Of a DNA stretch of 64,000 nucleotides, positions 17,509-27,500 are shown piece after piece. The notes beneath the pieces are model-generated. The model was not told the DNA's origin. It saw nothing but the letters and a program-made list of their open reading frames with translations, and made no database searches. The stretch comes from Shewanella piezotolerans WP3 (GTDB taxonomy: Bacteria > Pseudomonadota > Gammaproteobacteria > Enterobacterales > Shewanellaceae). The stretch covers positions 2,833,501-2,897,500 of the forward strand of contig NC_011566.1 in the NCBI RefSeq assembly GCF_000014885.1. The letters run 5' to 3'. The position numbers and the translations under genes were made by a program. The stretch's first letter is position 1. Every line of letters starts with the position of its first letter.

Positions 17509-17868
17509 ATGAATATCCTTTTTCTTTGTACGGCAAACAAACAGCGTAGCAAAACAGCAGAAGAGCTAGTCGGTGCTGCTGATAAAAGTAATCAATACAA
17601 ATCTGCGGGTTTAAGCGCCAAGTATGTAGCAAAAGCTGGCTCAACACTTTGTACGAATGAGCAACTTGAATGGGCTGACAAAATTTATGTTTTTGAAACG
17701 ACTCATATTGAGCGCATTCAAGAACATACTGGTAATAAATTTTTAGCTAAAATCACAAACCTGCAAATCGAAGATAAATACCAGTATTTTCAGCGAGAGC
17801 TTGTTTTGTTGATATTAGAGCGCTGCGATCTAGCCTTGTCTTTTGGCTTCAAAAGCAGCCAAAAATAA
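17509..17868 (+). CDS. Small low-molecular-weight protein-tyrosine-phosphatase-like protein
   Basis: 119 residues. The N-terminal strand and P-loop L-F-L-C-T-A-N-K-Q-R-S carries the C-x5-R-S catalytic signature of the low-molecular-weight tyrosine phosphatases (Cys7, Arg13). The protein is shorter than the classical ~150-residue enzymes, and the usual Asp-Pro acid loop is replaced by an I-E-D-K-Y-Q-Y segment, as in a compact subgroup. Phosphatase activity is plausible but not certain. It may form an operon with the AbrB-DUF2384 gene. Confidence 0.7.
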   Translation: MNILFLCTANKQRSKTAEELVGAADKSNQYKSAGLSAKYVAKAGSTLCTNEQLEWADKIYVFETTHIERIQEHTGNKFLAKITNLQIEDKYQYFQRELVLLILERCDLALSFGFKSSQK

Positions 17869-17961
17869 ACCCCATAATGAAATGAGCACGTATAGAGTCA
17901 CTTCACTAAGTTTTTAGTGATTCAAACTAAGATACTCTAAACTTTAGGTTAATCCATTACG

Positions 17962-18621
17962 ATGTTAGAATTTAACTACTTGTCACCAGAATTATTTACA
18001 ATGCCTGAATACGATATTGAACTAGTTAACATGCTGTCTCACTCTACTTCTGCAAAAAGGAGATCTGCTGCAAAAAAACTTAGAAAAACTAAAGATACTA
18101 GTGCAGGTTCTAGCCTTCTTAATGCACTTCAAAAAGAAATGAAAAGCTCTAGAACTTGGGAAACACAATACCACATGATCATGGCACTTTCAGATTGTTC
18201 ATACATCGAGAGTTTACCTTATTTATACGAATTGGCTCATGACCAAACTCTTGTGCCAATGATTAGTGTTGCTATCGGTGACGCAATAACAAACCTTGAG
18301 AACATAAAGTACAATCACGTAGAGAAGATAGATTATTGGATAGCCCATAAACAAAACGATTATTTGGAAGGTGCTATCAGAGCTATTGCAATGAACAGAA
18401 TGATTCCTGCGCAAGAAATCATTGAAATCTTAATAGAATACGTTGAAATATCAAAAAATGATGGCTTAGTTTTTTGGCTTGCCGCTGCCTGTCCCGGTTG
18501 GTCACTAGATCTTACAAGTGAGTTCTTGAAAAGTTGCTTGGTGGGAAGCTCAACTGATGATATAAAAAAAGCAGCCGAAGCTGCTCTTGTAAAAAAATAT
18601 CTCAAGTGGCGACCATTATAG
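17962..18621 (+). CDS. HEAT-repeat-like helical protein
   Basis: 219 residues made of paired helices with repeated patterns such as AKRRSAAKKLRKTKD, YHMIMALSDCSYIESLPYLYEL and IRAIAMNRMIPAQEIIEILIEYV, resembling HEAT/ARM repeats. No enzyme motif. It ends tail to tail, 1 bp from the DUF4265 gene that faces it. Several immunity proteins of polymorphic toxins are helical-repeat proteins, so it might be an extra immunity gene; this is a guess from position. Confidence 0.55.
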   Translation: MLEFNYLSPELFTMPEYDIELVNMLSHSTSAKRRSAAKKLRKTKDTSAGSSLLNALQKEMKSSRTWETQYHMIMALSDCSYIESLPYLYELAHDQTLVPMISVAIGDAITNLENIKYNHVEKIDYWIAHKQNDYLEGAIRAIAMNRMIPAQEIIEILIEYVEISKNDGLVFWLAAACPGWSLDLTSEFLKSCLVGSSTDDIKKAAEAALVKKYLKWRPL

Positions 18622-18622
18622 G

Positions 18623-19090
18623 TTATACCTGATGTCCACAATGACCTTCATCAAAATCCCATATTTCATCATCTTCACCTTTTTCCAAAAGTCGATAAAC
18701 TTCATGAATATCGGCTTTACTTGGTACATCTACCGCAAGAATACTATATAGATCTTGCGTTGCCTCATAGGAACACCCAAGATCTTGAATAGGTTTCCAA
18801 TACTTCTCAAACAAACTAAGGGCTGTACTTCTAGCAACGATTATTCTATATGTTGAATGTCCTGCTGCTATTGAAATAGACTCAAATACAAATGCGTCAC
18901 TCTGTTTTTCTTTATTAACATGCACGACATCTTCAAAACTAACTCCTTTCGCATAAAACGGTGAGTTCTTTAGCTTACAACGGTTTCCGCTGAGATATTC
19001 AGCCCAAACGGTTTCTGTTTCAAAGCCATGCCAATCGTCTTCTAAATTAAAGACGACCTTAACTAAAGGTCGCTCTTTAGATTTTGTCAT
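18623..19090 (-). CDS. DUF4265-like protein, predicted immunity protein for the HNH Rhs toxin
   Basis: 155 residues, acidic, with a start at 19090 preceded by AGAGAGAAGG. The N-terminal KVVFNLEDDWHGFETETVWAE and the YAKGVSFEDVVHV region fit the DUF4265 pattern. It begins 17 bp after the stop of the reconstructed HNH toxin gene (stop at 19108), so it occupies the immunity position of that module. The immunity role is inferred from this and from the acidic charge, which suits a partner of a basic nuclease. Confidence 0.68.
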   Translation of the reverse strand: MTKSKERPLVKVVFNLEDDWHGFETETVWAEYLSGNRCKLKNSPFYAKGVSFEDVVHVNKEKQSDAFVFESISIAAGHSTYRIIVARSTALSLFEKYWKPIQDLGCSYEATQDLYSILAVDVPSKADIHEVYRLLEKGEDDEIWDFDEGHCGHQV

Positions 19091-19313
19091 ACTACAACCT
19101 TCTCTCTTTAATTGGTTTTTGATTTTAGGTATTCAGCCGTATCTTTGGCACCCTTTTCTAAGTTACAACTCTGACAAGTGTTTTGAGCATTATCAAGCGT
19201 ATTATTCCCACCATTTTTCTTGGATATAGAATGGTCAATATTCGATCTTGGTAAGCCCCTAGAACAGTAGACACTTCATAGAGTTATACTTAACCAAAAA
19301 TATGAGGTGTTAC

Positions 19314-19607
19314 ATGCGCGGAAAACGATATCCAGATGAGTTCAAAATAGAAGCTGTTAAACAAGTCACTGAGCGTGGTTATCAAATCGCAGATGTTGCT
19401 GATAGATTAGGCGTCACTTCCAAAAGTTTGCACAACTGGATTAATAAGTTTGATAAGCCGGAAAAGCAACACATCACCATTGATAATCAACAAGACGAAA
19501 TACGTAAACTCAAGGCTGAACTACGTCGCGTAACCGAAGAGCGAAATATCCTAAAGGAGGCCGCCGTGTACTTTGCAAGCGAGTCAAAGAAAAGTACACG
19601 TTCATAA
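19314..19607 (+). CDS. IS3-family OrfA (DNA-binding subunit)
   Basis: 97 residues from ATG 19314, chosen over ATG 19302 because GAGGTG lies at proper spacing. Helix-turn-helix with KRYPDEFKIEAVKQV and RLGVTSKSLHNWINK, then a leucine-zipper-like coiled coil (QQDEIRKLKAELRRVTEERN). The stop at 19607 lies in the region where OrfB runs in the -1 frame. Confidence 0.93.
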   Translation: MRGKRYPDEFKIEAVKQVTERGYQIADVADRLGVTSKSLHNWINKFDKPEKQHITIDNQQDEIRKLKAELRRVTEERNILKEAAVYFASESKKSTRS

Positions 19608-20464
19608 AGTCTAGGCTCAAGCACTACCCAGTAAAAACCCTATGCGAAATACTTGGCGTTCACCGCAGCGGCTTCTATGCCTGGCTTAAGGAGCCTCTGA
19701 GTCGCAGAGCTACTGAAGATAAGCGACTACTAGGTAAAATTAAACAGTATTGGCTAGAAAGCGGTTGTGTGTATGGCTACCGAAATATCACTTTAGACCT
19801 TAAAGATGATGGTGAGGCTGTTGGAAAAAATCGGGTATATCGGATCATGAGAACAGCTGATATTAAGGCTGTACGTGGCTATAAGCGCAATCCAAGTTTT
19901 GGCAGAGGCGATGTTAGTCATACAGCACCAAATACGTTAAATAGAGGGTTTGACATCGCTGAGCCCAATAAAGTTTGGGTGACCGACTTTACCTATATTC
20001 GGACTCATGAAGGTTGGCTATATCTCACTGTTGTTATCGATCTATTCTCTCGACAAGTTGTCGGTTGGACAATGAAAAGTACAGCTAGAGCTGACCTAGT
20101 TATTGATGCGCTACTGATGGCGGTATGGAGACGCACTCCAACAGAAAAGGTGCTTATCCATTCCGATCAAGGCGTGCAATATACTTGCTCTGATTGGCGC
20201 AGCTTTCTTAAAGAGCACAACCTGGAAGCGAGTATGAGTCGAAGAGGAAACTGTCATGATAATGCAGTTGCTGAAAGCTTTTTCTCATTACTGAAAAAAG
20301 ACAGGATTAAGCGAAAAGTCTACAAAACCAGAGATGAAGCGCGTGCTGAAATATTTAACTATATCGAATATTTCTACAATCCAGTGCGGCATCATGGTAG
20401 TAATAACGGACTGTCTCCAATGAATTTTGAAAAGCAGTATTATGAGAACTTAGAAAGTGTCTAG
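19559..20464 (+). CDS. IS3-family OrfB transposase (read by -1 frameshift)
   Basis: The frame is open from about 19559, overlapping orfA, and carries CKRVKEKYTF then CEILGVHRSGFYAWL (HTH_21-like). The DDE core follows: D in WVTDFTYIRT, D in IHSDQGVQYT and E in NAVAESFFSLL. There is no start codon of its own in the overlap, so it is expected as an OrfAB fusion through -1 slippage in the A-rich overlap (around 19550-19595). A GTG at 19769 in the frame is internal. Intact. Confidence 0.88.
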   Translation, partial: GRRVLCKRVKEKYTFIKSRLKHYPVKTLCEILGVHRSGFYAWLKEPLSRRATEDKRLLGKIKQYWLESGCVYGYRNITLDLKDDGEAVGKNRVYRIMRTADIKAVRGYKRNPSFGRGDVSHTAPNTLNRGFDIAEPNKVWVTDFTYIRTHEGWLYLTVVIDLFSRQVVGWTMKSTARADLVIDALLMAVWRRTPTEKVLIHSDQGVQYTCSDWRSFLKEHNLEASMSRRGNCHDNAVAESFFSLLKKDRIKRKVYKTRDEARAEIFNYIEYFYNPVRHHGSNNGLSPMNFEKQYYENLESV

Positions 20465-21146
20465 AAAACTAGGGGCTTACCATCTGTCTGGGTGAGATGT
20501 TTTCGATCTAATTGTTTTTTTCCCGCAAAATACACACTTATTTCCCGATTCTTGTCTAGCTGCTTCTTTAGTTTTTTCTGAGAAGTTTTTACCTGCTCCG
20601 GGACCACCTTTAGAACCGGGTTTAGGTTTAGGCCCCTTGTTAAATAACTTTGAGACTTTACCTATATTTTTAACAACACCTACACTAGCGGCTCCAGCGG
20701 CAACAGCCACTTCTCCAAAATCTACTTCACCAGTAGTCGCGTATTGTACTGCTGCATCCAACGCAGCTCCCGCCACAGCGCCAACTATAAAGTTTAAAAA
20801 CTCGCCATTAGGATCGTTATATTTGTATGGATTATTATTCACATACATATATCTATTAAACGACATTACAGGATTTGCAGCAGTGTACCCAACCGGATCA
20901 TTGGAATAAAAACGCCCGATAGTAATCTCTATTGCCAGCCACTATAAATCAATAACATAGCCAGCTTCCCTCTTAATATCAACTGACACTATCTTGCCCT
21001 ACTTCTACAAAAGTACTTTCAATGCTTATTGCGGAAGAACAAAAGGTAAAATTGATGAATGAAGCCAAAACAATGTGCTCGAAGACGTAACTAGCTAACT
21101 CTATCGGGAATATAGAGGAAAAGGTGGCAAAAGGTACTGCTTTAAA

Positions 21147-22124
21147 TTAGCTGCCTTGCATAAATTGACAACTGTTGGAAAAGTGCCGTCGTCGTTTACT
21201 TAAGTGCTCACAATAACGATTAAGCTCCTGCAGCGTACCAACCGGACCATGAAATAAATGCCCAAACTCCGTGACGATTTTAACCCAGTTCGTTGATGGT
21301 ATATTGAGTCGATTCAAAATGGTTTCTGCACTTGAAGAGATAGCCCCACGCTTATCATCACGAATAACCCTTCCCGTTTCATCGACTAGGATTAAATAGT
21401 CTTTTAGCGAGAATGCAATGCCTTTAGGCTGATTGACTCTTTCGTTACCAATAAAGGGCAAGAGTGACTTGGGCTGCTCGCCTTTTAGTGCAGCTTCGAT
21501 TCTTAATTTGATACTCGTAAAATTAGATTTCTCCGGTGTATTCGCCATCTTGGCACGAATAGGGTTGAGCTCTACATAGGCCATACAGGCAAGCACTGCA
21601 GCCTCATCCAACAACGCCTGAGACTTGAATCTCCCTTCCCAGAAATGCCCTGTACAATTATCCTCAATATTGGCTTGCCTCGCGATAGGTTCATTCAAGC
21701 ACCGCATGAACCAACTTAAGTCACTTAGACGTGAGCGGTAAGTCGCGATAAGCTGTTTAAGTTGTGCGACCATGCACTCTTCAATCACTTCACCTTTAAC
21801 AAATTTTTGCGTCAGCGCTGTGCCATTGAACAGTTTATGCCATTGCTCGACAACCTTTCTATCTGACCAGCTGTTCACGGTATCTAAATCAATATAAAGC
21901 ACCACATGCAAATGGTTACTCATTACAGCGTATGCCGCAACGTCAATGGCAAATGCTTCGGTTAACTTAAGTAGTTGCTCCTCAACCCAGCCTCTGCGGT
22001 GGTCATAGTTTTTACCTGTGTATTTATCATCACCACACAAAAAGGCACGCCGAACAACACGGCTACAACAGTGGTAATAGGGGGTGTCTTCAATACTAAT
22101 AAGGGTTCGTCTTGGCCTCGGCAT
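21147..22124 (-). CDS. Y1-type (IS200/REP-associated) transposase
   Basis: 325 residues. The HUH motif is visible as M-S-N-H-L-H-V-V near residue 69, with the catalytic Tyr expected around the YVELNPIRA region. N-terminal PRPRRTLISIEDTPYYHC is the usual opening of this group. A C-terminal extension follows the Y1 domain. A truncated second copy lies at 7801-8196. Both copies sit directly downstream of an Rhs toxin/immunity unit. Full length and probably active. Confidence 0.86.
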   Translation of the reverse strand: MPRPRRTLISIEDTPYYHCCSRVVRRAFLCGDDKYTGKNYDHRRGWVEEQLLKLTEAFAIDVAAYAVMSNHLHVVLYIDLDTVNSWSDRKVVEQWHKLFNGTALTQKFVKGEVIEECMVAQLKQLIATYRSRLSDLSWFMRCLNEPIARQANIEDNCTGHFWEGRFKSQALLDEAAVLACMAYVELNPIRAKMANTPEKSNFTSIKLRIEAALKGEQPKSLLPFIGNERVNQPKGIAFSLKDYLILVDETGRVIRDDKRGAISSSAETILNRLNIPSTNWVKIVTEFGHLFHGPVGTLQELNRYCEHLSKRRRHFSNSCQFMQGS

Positions 22125-22556
22125 GCAACCTCCTTGTTAAATGCTCAAAGCAAGCATAGTAGGAGGTCGCGATTGACGCCATTAACTATGGGTGTCTATG
22201 TATTTCTTATTTATGCTGATTTTAATTGGATCTGTGCTGGTGAAAATTGGATCATATGCTGATTTCAATAGACTCTACATTTGCAAAATCCAATCACTTT
22301 CGGCAGGCATTCCGAACAAAGTCAGCATGAGATCCAAAGTAAACTGGCAGACTATTCCAAAGCGTTTCGGCAGGTGTAGAAACATAAAACTGCCAATCCA
22401 GACCTTACGGTGAATAGAGTGCGAAGTTTCTGTTTTAACTCAAAGTGGCTTAAAAGTAGTCAAAAATAAAGCCCCTTACGGGGCTTTGGATTCTAATTTA
22501 ACTTTTGATGTCTAGGAAGAACTGTAATAAATCACAGATTAAAGCTTAATGTTCTA
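22125..22556. other. Gap between the Y1 transposase and the Rhs immunity gene
   Basis: The first ~70 bp repeat the flank seen at 8197-8267. The rest has no open frame of quality; it ends in the terminator at 22460-22488. A repeated short phrase (GCTGATTTxAAT) appears twice around 22216 and 22258. Confidence 0.5.
22460..22488 (-). terminator. Terminator of the rhs operon
   Basis: AAAGCCCC and GGGGCTTT form a tight stem with a TTAC loop. On the minus strand it is followed by TTTATTTTTG. It lies about 70 bp after the immunity gene stop. Confidence 0.85.
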
Positions 22557-23039
22557 CTACATAATGCTTTTGTTCATTTCAGCAATTCTCCCACCAAAAG
22601 ATATGCCAGCCAGCCCCAACAATATACATAAGATTGATATCATCACTATTGATGCGATTAGGTTACGCCTATGTTCGAGTACTGATTTCAATGTCCTAAC
22701 TGGTACTTTCCCAACGTGAACTGAGTAGATCTTTCCGCTATCAGATTGGTCAAAATAGACTAATAAATCCACATTGTCATTAATTTTTTTACTAAGAAAT
22801 TTGGTGACATTTGTGATATCTCCATTCCATTTTTCATAAGTCAAACTTAATGAACCAATAGAAATTATAAATTGATTATCGGTATATTCTATCTTATCAA
22901 TTGGGCCATTGATCTCCTTCAGCATACTTTCATTAGGAGGAGATATTTTTAACACTAGAAAAAAGCAAATGGATACGCTAAGTGTGACTAAAAGTGCTCC
23001 GCATACTTGATAGAAATATTTAGTGATTAAAGTGTCCAC
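22557..23039 (-). CDS. Two-span membrane protein, candidate immunity protein of the main Rhs toxin
   Basis: 160 residues: one membrane helix at about 10-32 (YQVCGALLVTLSVSICFFLV), a ~90-residue soluble loop, and a second helix at about 128-150 (LIASIVMISILCILLGLAGI). Its GTG start shares a base with the stop of the upstream Rhs protein (TAGTG), so translation is coupled. Position and topology suggest it protects the inner membrane from the hydrophobic toxin tip upstream; no family is recognised. Confidence 0.62.
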   Translation of the reverse strand: MDTLITKYFYQVCGALLVTLSVSICFFLVLKISPPNESMLKEINGPIDKIEYTDNQFIISIGSLSLTYEKWNGDITNVTKFLSKKINDNVDLLVYFDQSDSGKIYSVHVGKVPVRTLKSVLEHRRNLIASIVMISILCILLGLAGISFGGRIAEMNKSIM

Positions 23040-24571
23040 TATTTGTTTATTTCCTTTTCCATTGATACAGCTATAGCTGTACCAACTACATCCGTTGCAA
23101 TAGAAGGACCGGCTACAGCAGCAGGTATGCCAGCTGCAAGCCCTACAGCAGCCCCTTCTATACCTTTAGCTATCACTTTGCTCATATCCACACTTGGCAC
23201 CTCCCCATTCGAAATATCTCCACTGGCATCAGCTACTGCTTGGGTCAGAGATCCAGATGCGCCGCCAGAGACCCCTGAACCAACGACTTTTGAAGCAGTC
23301 TTGACTACACTCTGTTTAACAGCTTGCTGTGCTGCGATCTTAACACCAAATCCAGCCGCCGTTCCAATTGTACCTCCTGATAGCGCCCCTACAAACGCAC
23401 CAGCGACACCTGCAACCATAGCCTCTGAATTATCAGCTCCCATACTCTTTGCTTGATTAAAAGCTGTATAACCACCAATAACCGCTCCGACTAATGGTAT
23501 CAAAAAGGCGAACTCACCATCAGGATCTACATATTTGTAAGGATTGTTATTAGCGTAAGTATAACGGTTGAAGCCATGAACAGGGTTTCCACGACCAATA
23601 TGCCCCGTAGCATTAACAGGATCATTGGAATAAAAACGCCCGATAAGTGGATCATAGTATCGTGCCTGCATATACGTCAGCCCAAGATCGGTATCTTGCA
23701 GATGCCCAGTATAACCTATGCCCGCTTTCTCACCGCCAAGGCGTTTACCAAACGGTTCATACACACTGCGACTGACCACCTTACCTTCGGCATCCGTTTC
23801 CATCACTGGCGTGCCGAGCATATCGGTATGTTGATAAGTGACCTTGTAGTTGCTCGGTAAGGAGCCACTCACCTGTATCGTCTTTATGGGTGAATATGCA
23901 CTGCAGGCACTGCCATTGCAGGCTCTTACCTTATAACTATAGCTGCCAGCACTTTGACTTCGAGCCAGCGATAATGCACTGCCTGAATATAAACTACTGT
24001 TAGACTCACCACTCAATTGATAACGAGTAGCATTGGCGACAGCGCTCCAACTTACACGGTAGTTGCCATCAGGATCACTGCTGGCAAGGCTGAGTGATGG
24101 AGTTGCCGGAGTTGGCAAAGCGATCGCCACACGGATTGTTTGTATTGCCGAATACCCGGAGCATATCCGTCCATTACAAGCTCTTACTTTATAGCTGTAA
24201 CTACCATTTCCTTTAGTCCGAGTAATTGATAACGCTCGACCAGAATACAGCGGCGCTTTAGATTCCCCGTGCAACTCATAATGAATACTTGGGTTTTGTC
24301 CAGACCAAGAAACGGTAAACGTCCCATCGCTGTCACTGCTGGCCAACATTAACCTTGGTGTACTCGGTGGACGCTCTTGCTCATCACAACCAGGTTCACC
24401 ACGCCCAGGTTGACAATCACAGCCTGGCTCGTCACGTCCTGGTTGACAACTCCCTGGACCTTCCGGTCTGCCGTTGTTACCTTGTTCACCCGCAAATGAC
24501 AAGCTACTCACGGTGAGCAACAGCAGTGCCACTGCATATAAACAGCGTTTAATCCATTTTAATCCATTCAT
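23039..24571 (-). CDS. Secreted Rhs-core protein with two FN3-like repeats and a hydrophobic C-terminal tip
   Basis: About 510 residues from ATG 24571, chosen because AAAGGAGG precedes it; the frame extends to 24607 but without a site. In order: signal peptide (residues 1-28, ends LSFAG), a Cys/Pro-rich linker with CQPGRDEPGCD-type repeats, two repeats of ~80 residues with SLASSDPDGNYRVSWS and YSYKVRACNG (fibronectin-III-like). Then comes the Rhs core (HTDMLGTPVMETDAEGKV to PYKYVDPDGEF). A Gly/Ala-rich hydrophobic tip of ~155 residues ends the protein. In most Rhs proteins core and shell are one chain; here they are separate. The tip may insert in membranes (inference). Confidence 0.8.
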   Translation of the reverse strand: MNGLKWIKRCLYAVALLLLTVSSLSFAGEQGNNGRPEGPGSCQPGRDEPGCDCQPGRGEPGCDEQERPPSTPRLMLASSDSDGTFTVSWSGQNPSIHYELHGESKAPLYSGRALSITRTKGNGSYSYKVRACNGRICSGYSAIQTIRVAIALPTPATPSLSLASSDPDGNYRVSWSAVANATRYQLSGESNSSLYSGSALSLARSQSAGSYSYKVRACNGSACSAYSPIKTIQVSGSLPSNYKVTYQHTDMLGTPVMETDAEGKVVSRSVYEPFGKRLGGEKAGIGYTGHLQDTDLGLTYMQARYYDPLIGRFYSNDPVNATGHIGRGNPVHGFNRYTYANNNPYKYVDPDGEFAFLIPLVGAVIGGYTAFNQAKSMGADNSEAMVAGVAGAFVGALSGGTIGTAAGFGVKIAAQQAVKQSVVKTASKVVGSGVSGGASGSLTQAVADASGDISNGEVPSVDMSKVIAKGIEGAAVGLAAGIPAAVAGPSIATDVVGTAIAVSMEKEINK

Positions 24572-24584
24572 GACACAGCCTCCT

Positions 24585-27500
24585 TTAATCGATTTCAACT
24601 TCAGCAATCAATGCTGAGTTCACATACACACTGTCTACCTTGCTGCCACTTGGCTTGGTGCGATGCAGTAGAGTGCCGCCTTGGCTATAAACGCTGTAGC
24701 TAACCCCTTTAGGTGTGGTCTGCTTCACCCGTCGATTATGGCCATCATAGCGATAACTATTATCTTTGGCGGCGCTCACCTGATTAGCGCGATTAAAGGT
24801 TAAGCCGTAGCGGCCGTTGTGTTTGACGTTACCACGGGTGTCATAACCGTAACTGTAACGATAGGCGCCAGTAATATTGTTAAGGCGATTTAAGCTGTTG
24901 TAATGATAATTAATGCTGGAACCATTGATACTACGACTGAGGATATTGCCTAAACCATCGTAGCTATAACTGCCCGCTCCCCACCTACCGTCGGCGCTTT
25001 CAAGGCGATCAACACCGTCATAGTGCATATTGTCGATGTCGTTAACGCGGCTTACCCAGTCGATGACCCCGGTGACGTTGTCGTTTTTATCGTAGCGAGG
25101 GTCCAGGCGTAACTGGTAGCTGCTGCCTATTTTATCATTTATCTCGTCAATCCGGCCTGTGCTGTCGAGCGCGATATTGCGCTCAATACCGTTGCCGTAA
25201 CGTAAACGCTTGAGTTGCCCGTTGGGATGATAAGTGAGGTCACTGGCATACTGATAAGCCGTTATTGCCGCCTTGGTTGCTTGTCCGAGGGCGTTTGGTG
25301 CATAACTAACGGTCTCACCTGAAGGGTACTTCAGTGAGGAAATGGCACCTAATGCGTTATATCCCCAGTCCAGCACAAAGCTCTTGCCATCAATAGCTAA
25401 GGTTTCTTTTTCAACCAAGTTGAGTGAGTTGTATTGGTAGTCCCAGACAATAGCACTGCTGCCGCTGCCCGATGTGAGCTTGGTTAAGTTACCATTGGCG
25501 TCATAACGATAGTGGTTATCAGGGGTGCTATCGGGAAAGTTTTCGGTTTTTAGTTGTCCAAGGTTGTCATAGGCTAACAGTACTTTATGCGAAGCGGGAA
25601 CTGCAGACGCTGCGCAACTGCTGCTGCCACCACTAGTCCCCTCAGCACGCCAAATAGGCTGACGCTGGGCGTTATAACCATAGGCGGTTACGCCTGTTTC
25701 TGGGCGGTAAGTCTTACATAATTGCTGATAAGCATCGTATAAGCGTTTTTCAGTCACACCACCTTGGGAGATTGAAGTGACTTGGCCAAACTTGTTGTAA
25801 CTAATGCGAGTATCGCTGCTGTCTGGCGCTTCAATCAGCGTCGGCTTACTATAGCTCGGGCTACCAAATGCTTGATAAGTTGTGGTGGTCACATTACCTT
25901 TAGCGTCAGTGACTTGTTTACGATTACCACTTAGGTACTTGATTTGGGTGACTGCGTTGTCACTTTTACGGAGAGCCTGAGTTAGCCGACCTAGAGCATC
26001 ATAGGTTAAGACGCTTCCTTTTGAGTTCAATGCCGCCGAGCTTGGTTGTGATTCAAACGTAACTTTACCATATGAGTCAAAGGTTTTACGTACATAGATA
26101 GAAGAGGATGAATCCCCCACAGCGCCGACCTTGTTTAATATAGGACGTTGCAAGCCATCGTAATAAGTTGTATTTCGCCAGTTACCTTTCTCGGTGACTT
26201 TTATAACCCCACCTTTAGAGATAAGCCCCTCTTCTCCCCCAACCGCTGCAGTGTAACTAATCGATGTTTTACTCCAACCTCCATTAGCGGGGCTAACTTT
26301 TATAATTCGACCTAAGCTATCATACTTATAGTCGACAGTTTGCCCTTTGGGATCTGTAATTTTGGTCACCCAGCCATTATTATCCACAACTTTTTTACTG
26401 GTCAGCGTTGCGGTTGACAGGCTTTGAGGCTTGGTTGTTACTTGTGCGATACCACGGTGATAATTACCGGATTCAGACCAGCTATTACCAACACTTCCTG
26501 TTCCATCTGGTTCAATGCTGGCGTTAAAGCGAGTCCGTTTTGGGAGCCCTGCTTGCGTACCGCTGGTATAGTAGCTTTCATTGCGTTTATACCACTTACC
26601 AAATGTAAAGCTCTCAGAAGGCAAAGATTTATATGCGGCTGCCGTATGATACGTTTGTTGGGCGACTAGTTCACTGCTACTAAAAGTGCTATCACTACTT
26701 ACATGCGTCGTTGTTGGCAAATTTAATAAGTAATGCTGGGTATCGTGATAATACCCTTGCTTGGTGTAGCGAACTTCCTGATTAAAAGAATTATATTCTT
26801 TGGTTTCTTCTGCCAAGCCGTAGGCGTTAAAGCTAGAAAAGTCGGTATAGTACTTTTGTTTAATGCCCGCTTGAATTAACTCAACCGTTCTTTTGTTCAA
26901 TAATGCTCGAGTCGTTTTTGGCTTAGTGTTAACGAATGGTGTCCCAACCGAACCGACAAAAGGGCCTTGCTTGTATGTATTGATAACTCGCTTAAGTAAA
27001 CTACTACCGTCTGTATCGTAAAATTCAGTTACTACTAACTTACCATCAAGAACACTGCTGTAGTCACGATTATGATAATACATGGTTTTGGAACCATCAG
27101 GAGAAGACACAGTAGTTCGTTTGTAATCCACGTTATTGATATACTCTGCGGGATAAGGTGAACTTATTTTATGATAATTATAAATTTTATCTTGTTTGTA
27201 GGCACCATCATTTTGCGAATATTCATAAGACCATCTTAAAGTGGGCAAGTTATTCCCGGAAATTGTTTTGGCGACTACAGCCCTATTGAGCCTACACTTT
27301 TTAGTATAATGTATATTCTTGTGCGAGTTATAAACCTTAACAGTATTGGTTGACCCATGCCTTCTCATTGCGAGACTATACTGTCCACGAAGCCCATTAG
27401 GGTGTGTAATTGAAATACCCACCCCAGAACCGGTAACTACATCACAGTTAGCTAAATCTACAGGATTATCTAGCCCAGTAAAGGCAAAGTGCCATAACTG

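Larger units (their letters stand above)
19249..20482 (+). mobile_element. IS3-family insertion sequence, complete
   Basis: 1234 bp. Terminal inverted repeats begin TGGTAAGCCCCTAG on the left and end CTAGGGGCTTACCA on the right; beyond five mismatched bases they continue as TAGACACTT on each side. A 3-bp target duplication TCT flanks it, as expected for IS3 members. It carries orfA and orfB in overlapping frames with all catalytic residues. Confidence 0.92.
19108..20930 (-). pseudogene. Orphan Rhs-core fragment with HNH nuclease tip, interrupted by an IS3 element
   Basis: On the minus strand the gene enters the Rhs core at IGRFYSNDP (about 20930), passes NPYKYNDPNGEF, then a hydrophobic and Gly/Pro-rich linker (KPKPGSKGGPGAG). 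It begins the nuclease with GNKCVFCGKKT and ends at HPDR, where the IS3 element is inserted. Beyond the element the frame resumes SNIDHSISKKNGGNNTLDN and AQNTCQSCNLEKGAKD, ending at 19108. Removing the element plus one TCT copy joins the halves in frame and restores CxxC...DH...N...CxxCN, an HNH/endonuclease VII-like zinc finger nuclease. As it stands it is inactive. Confidence 0.85.
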
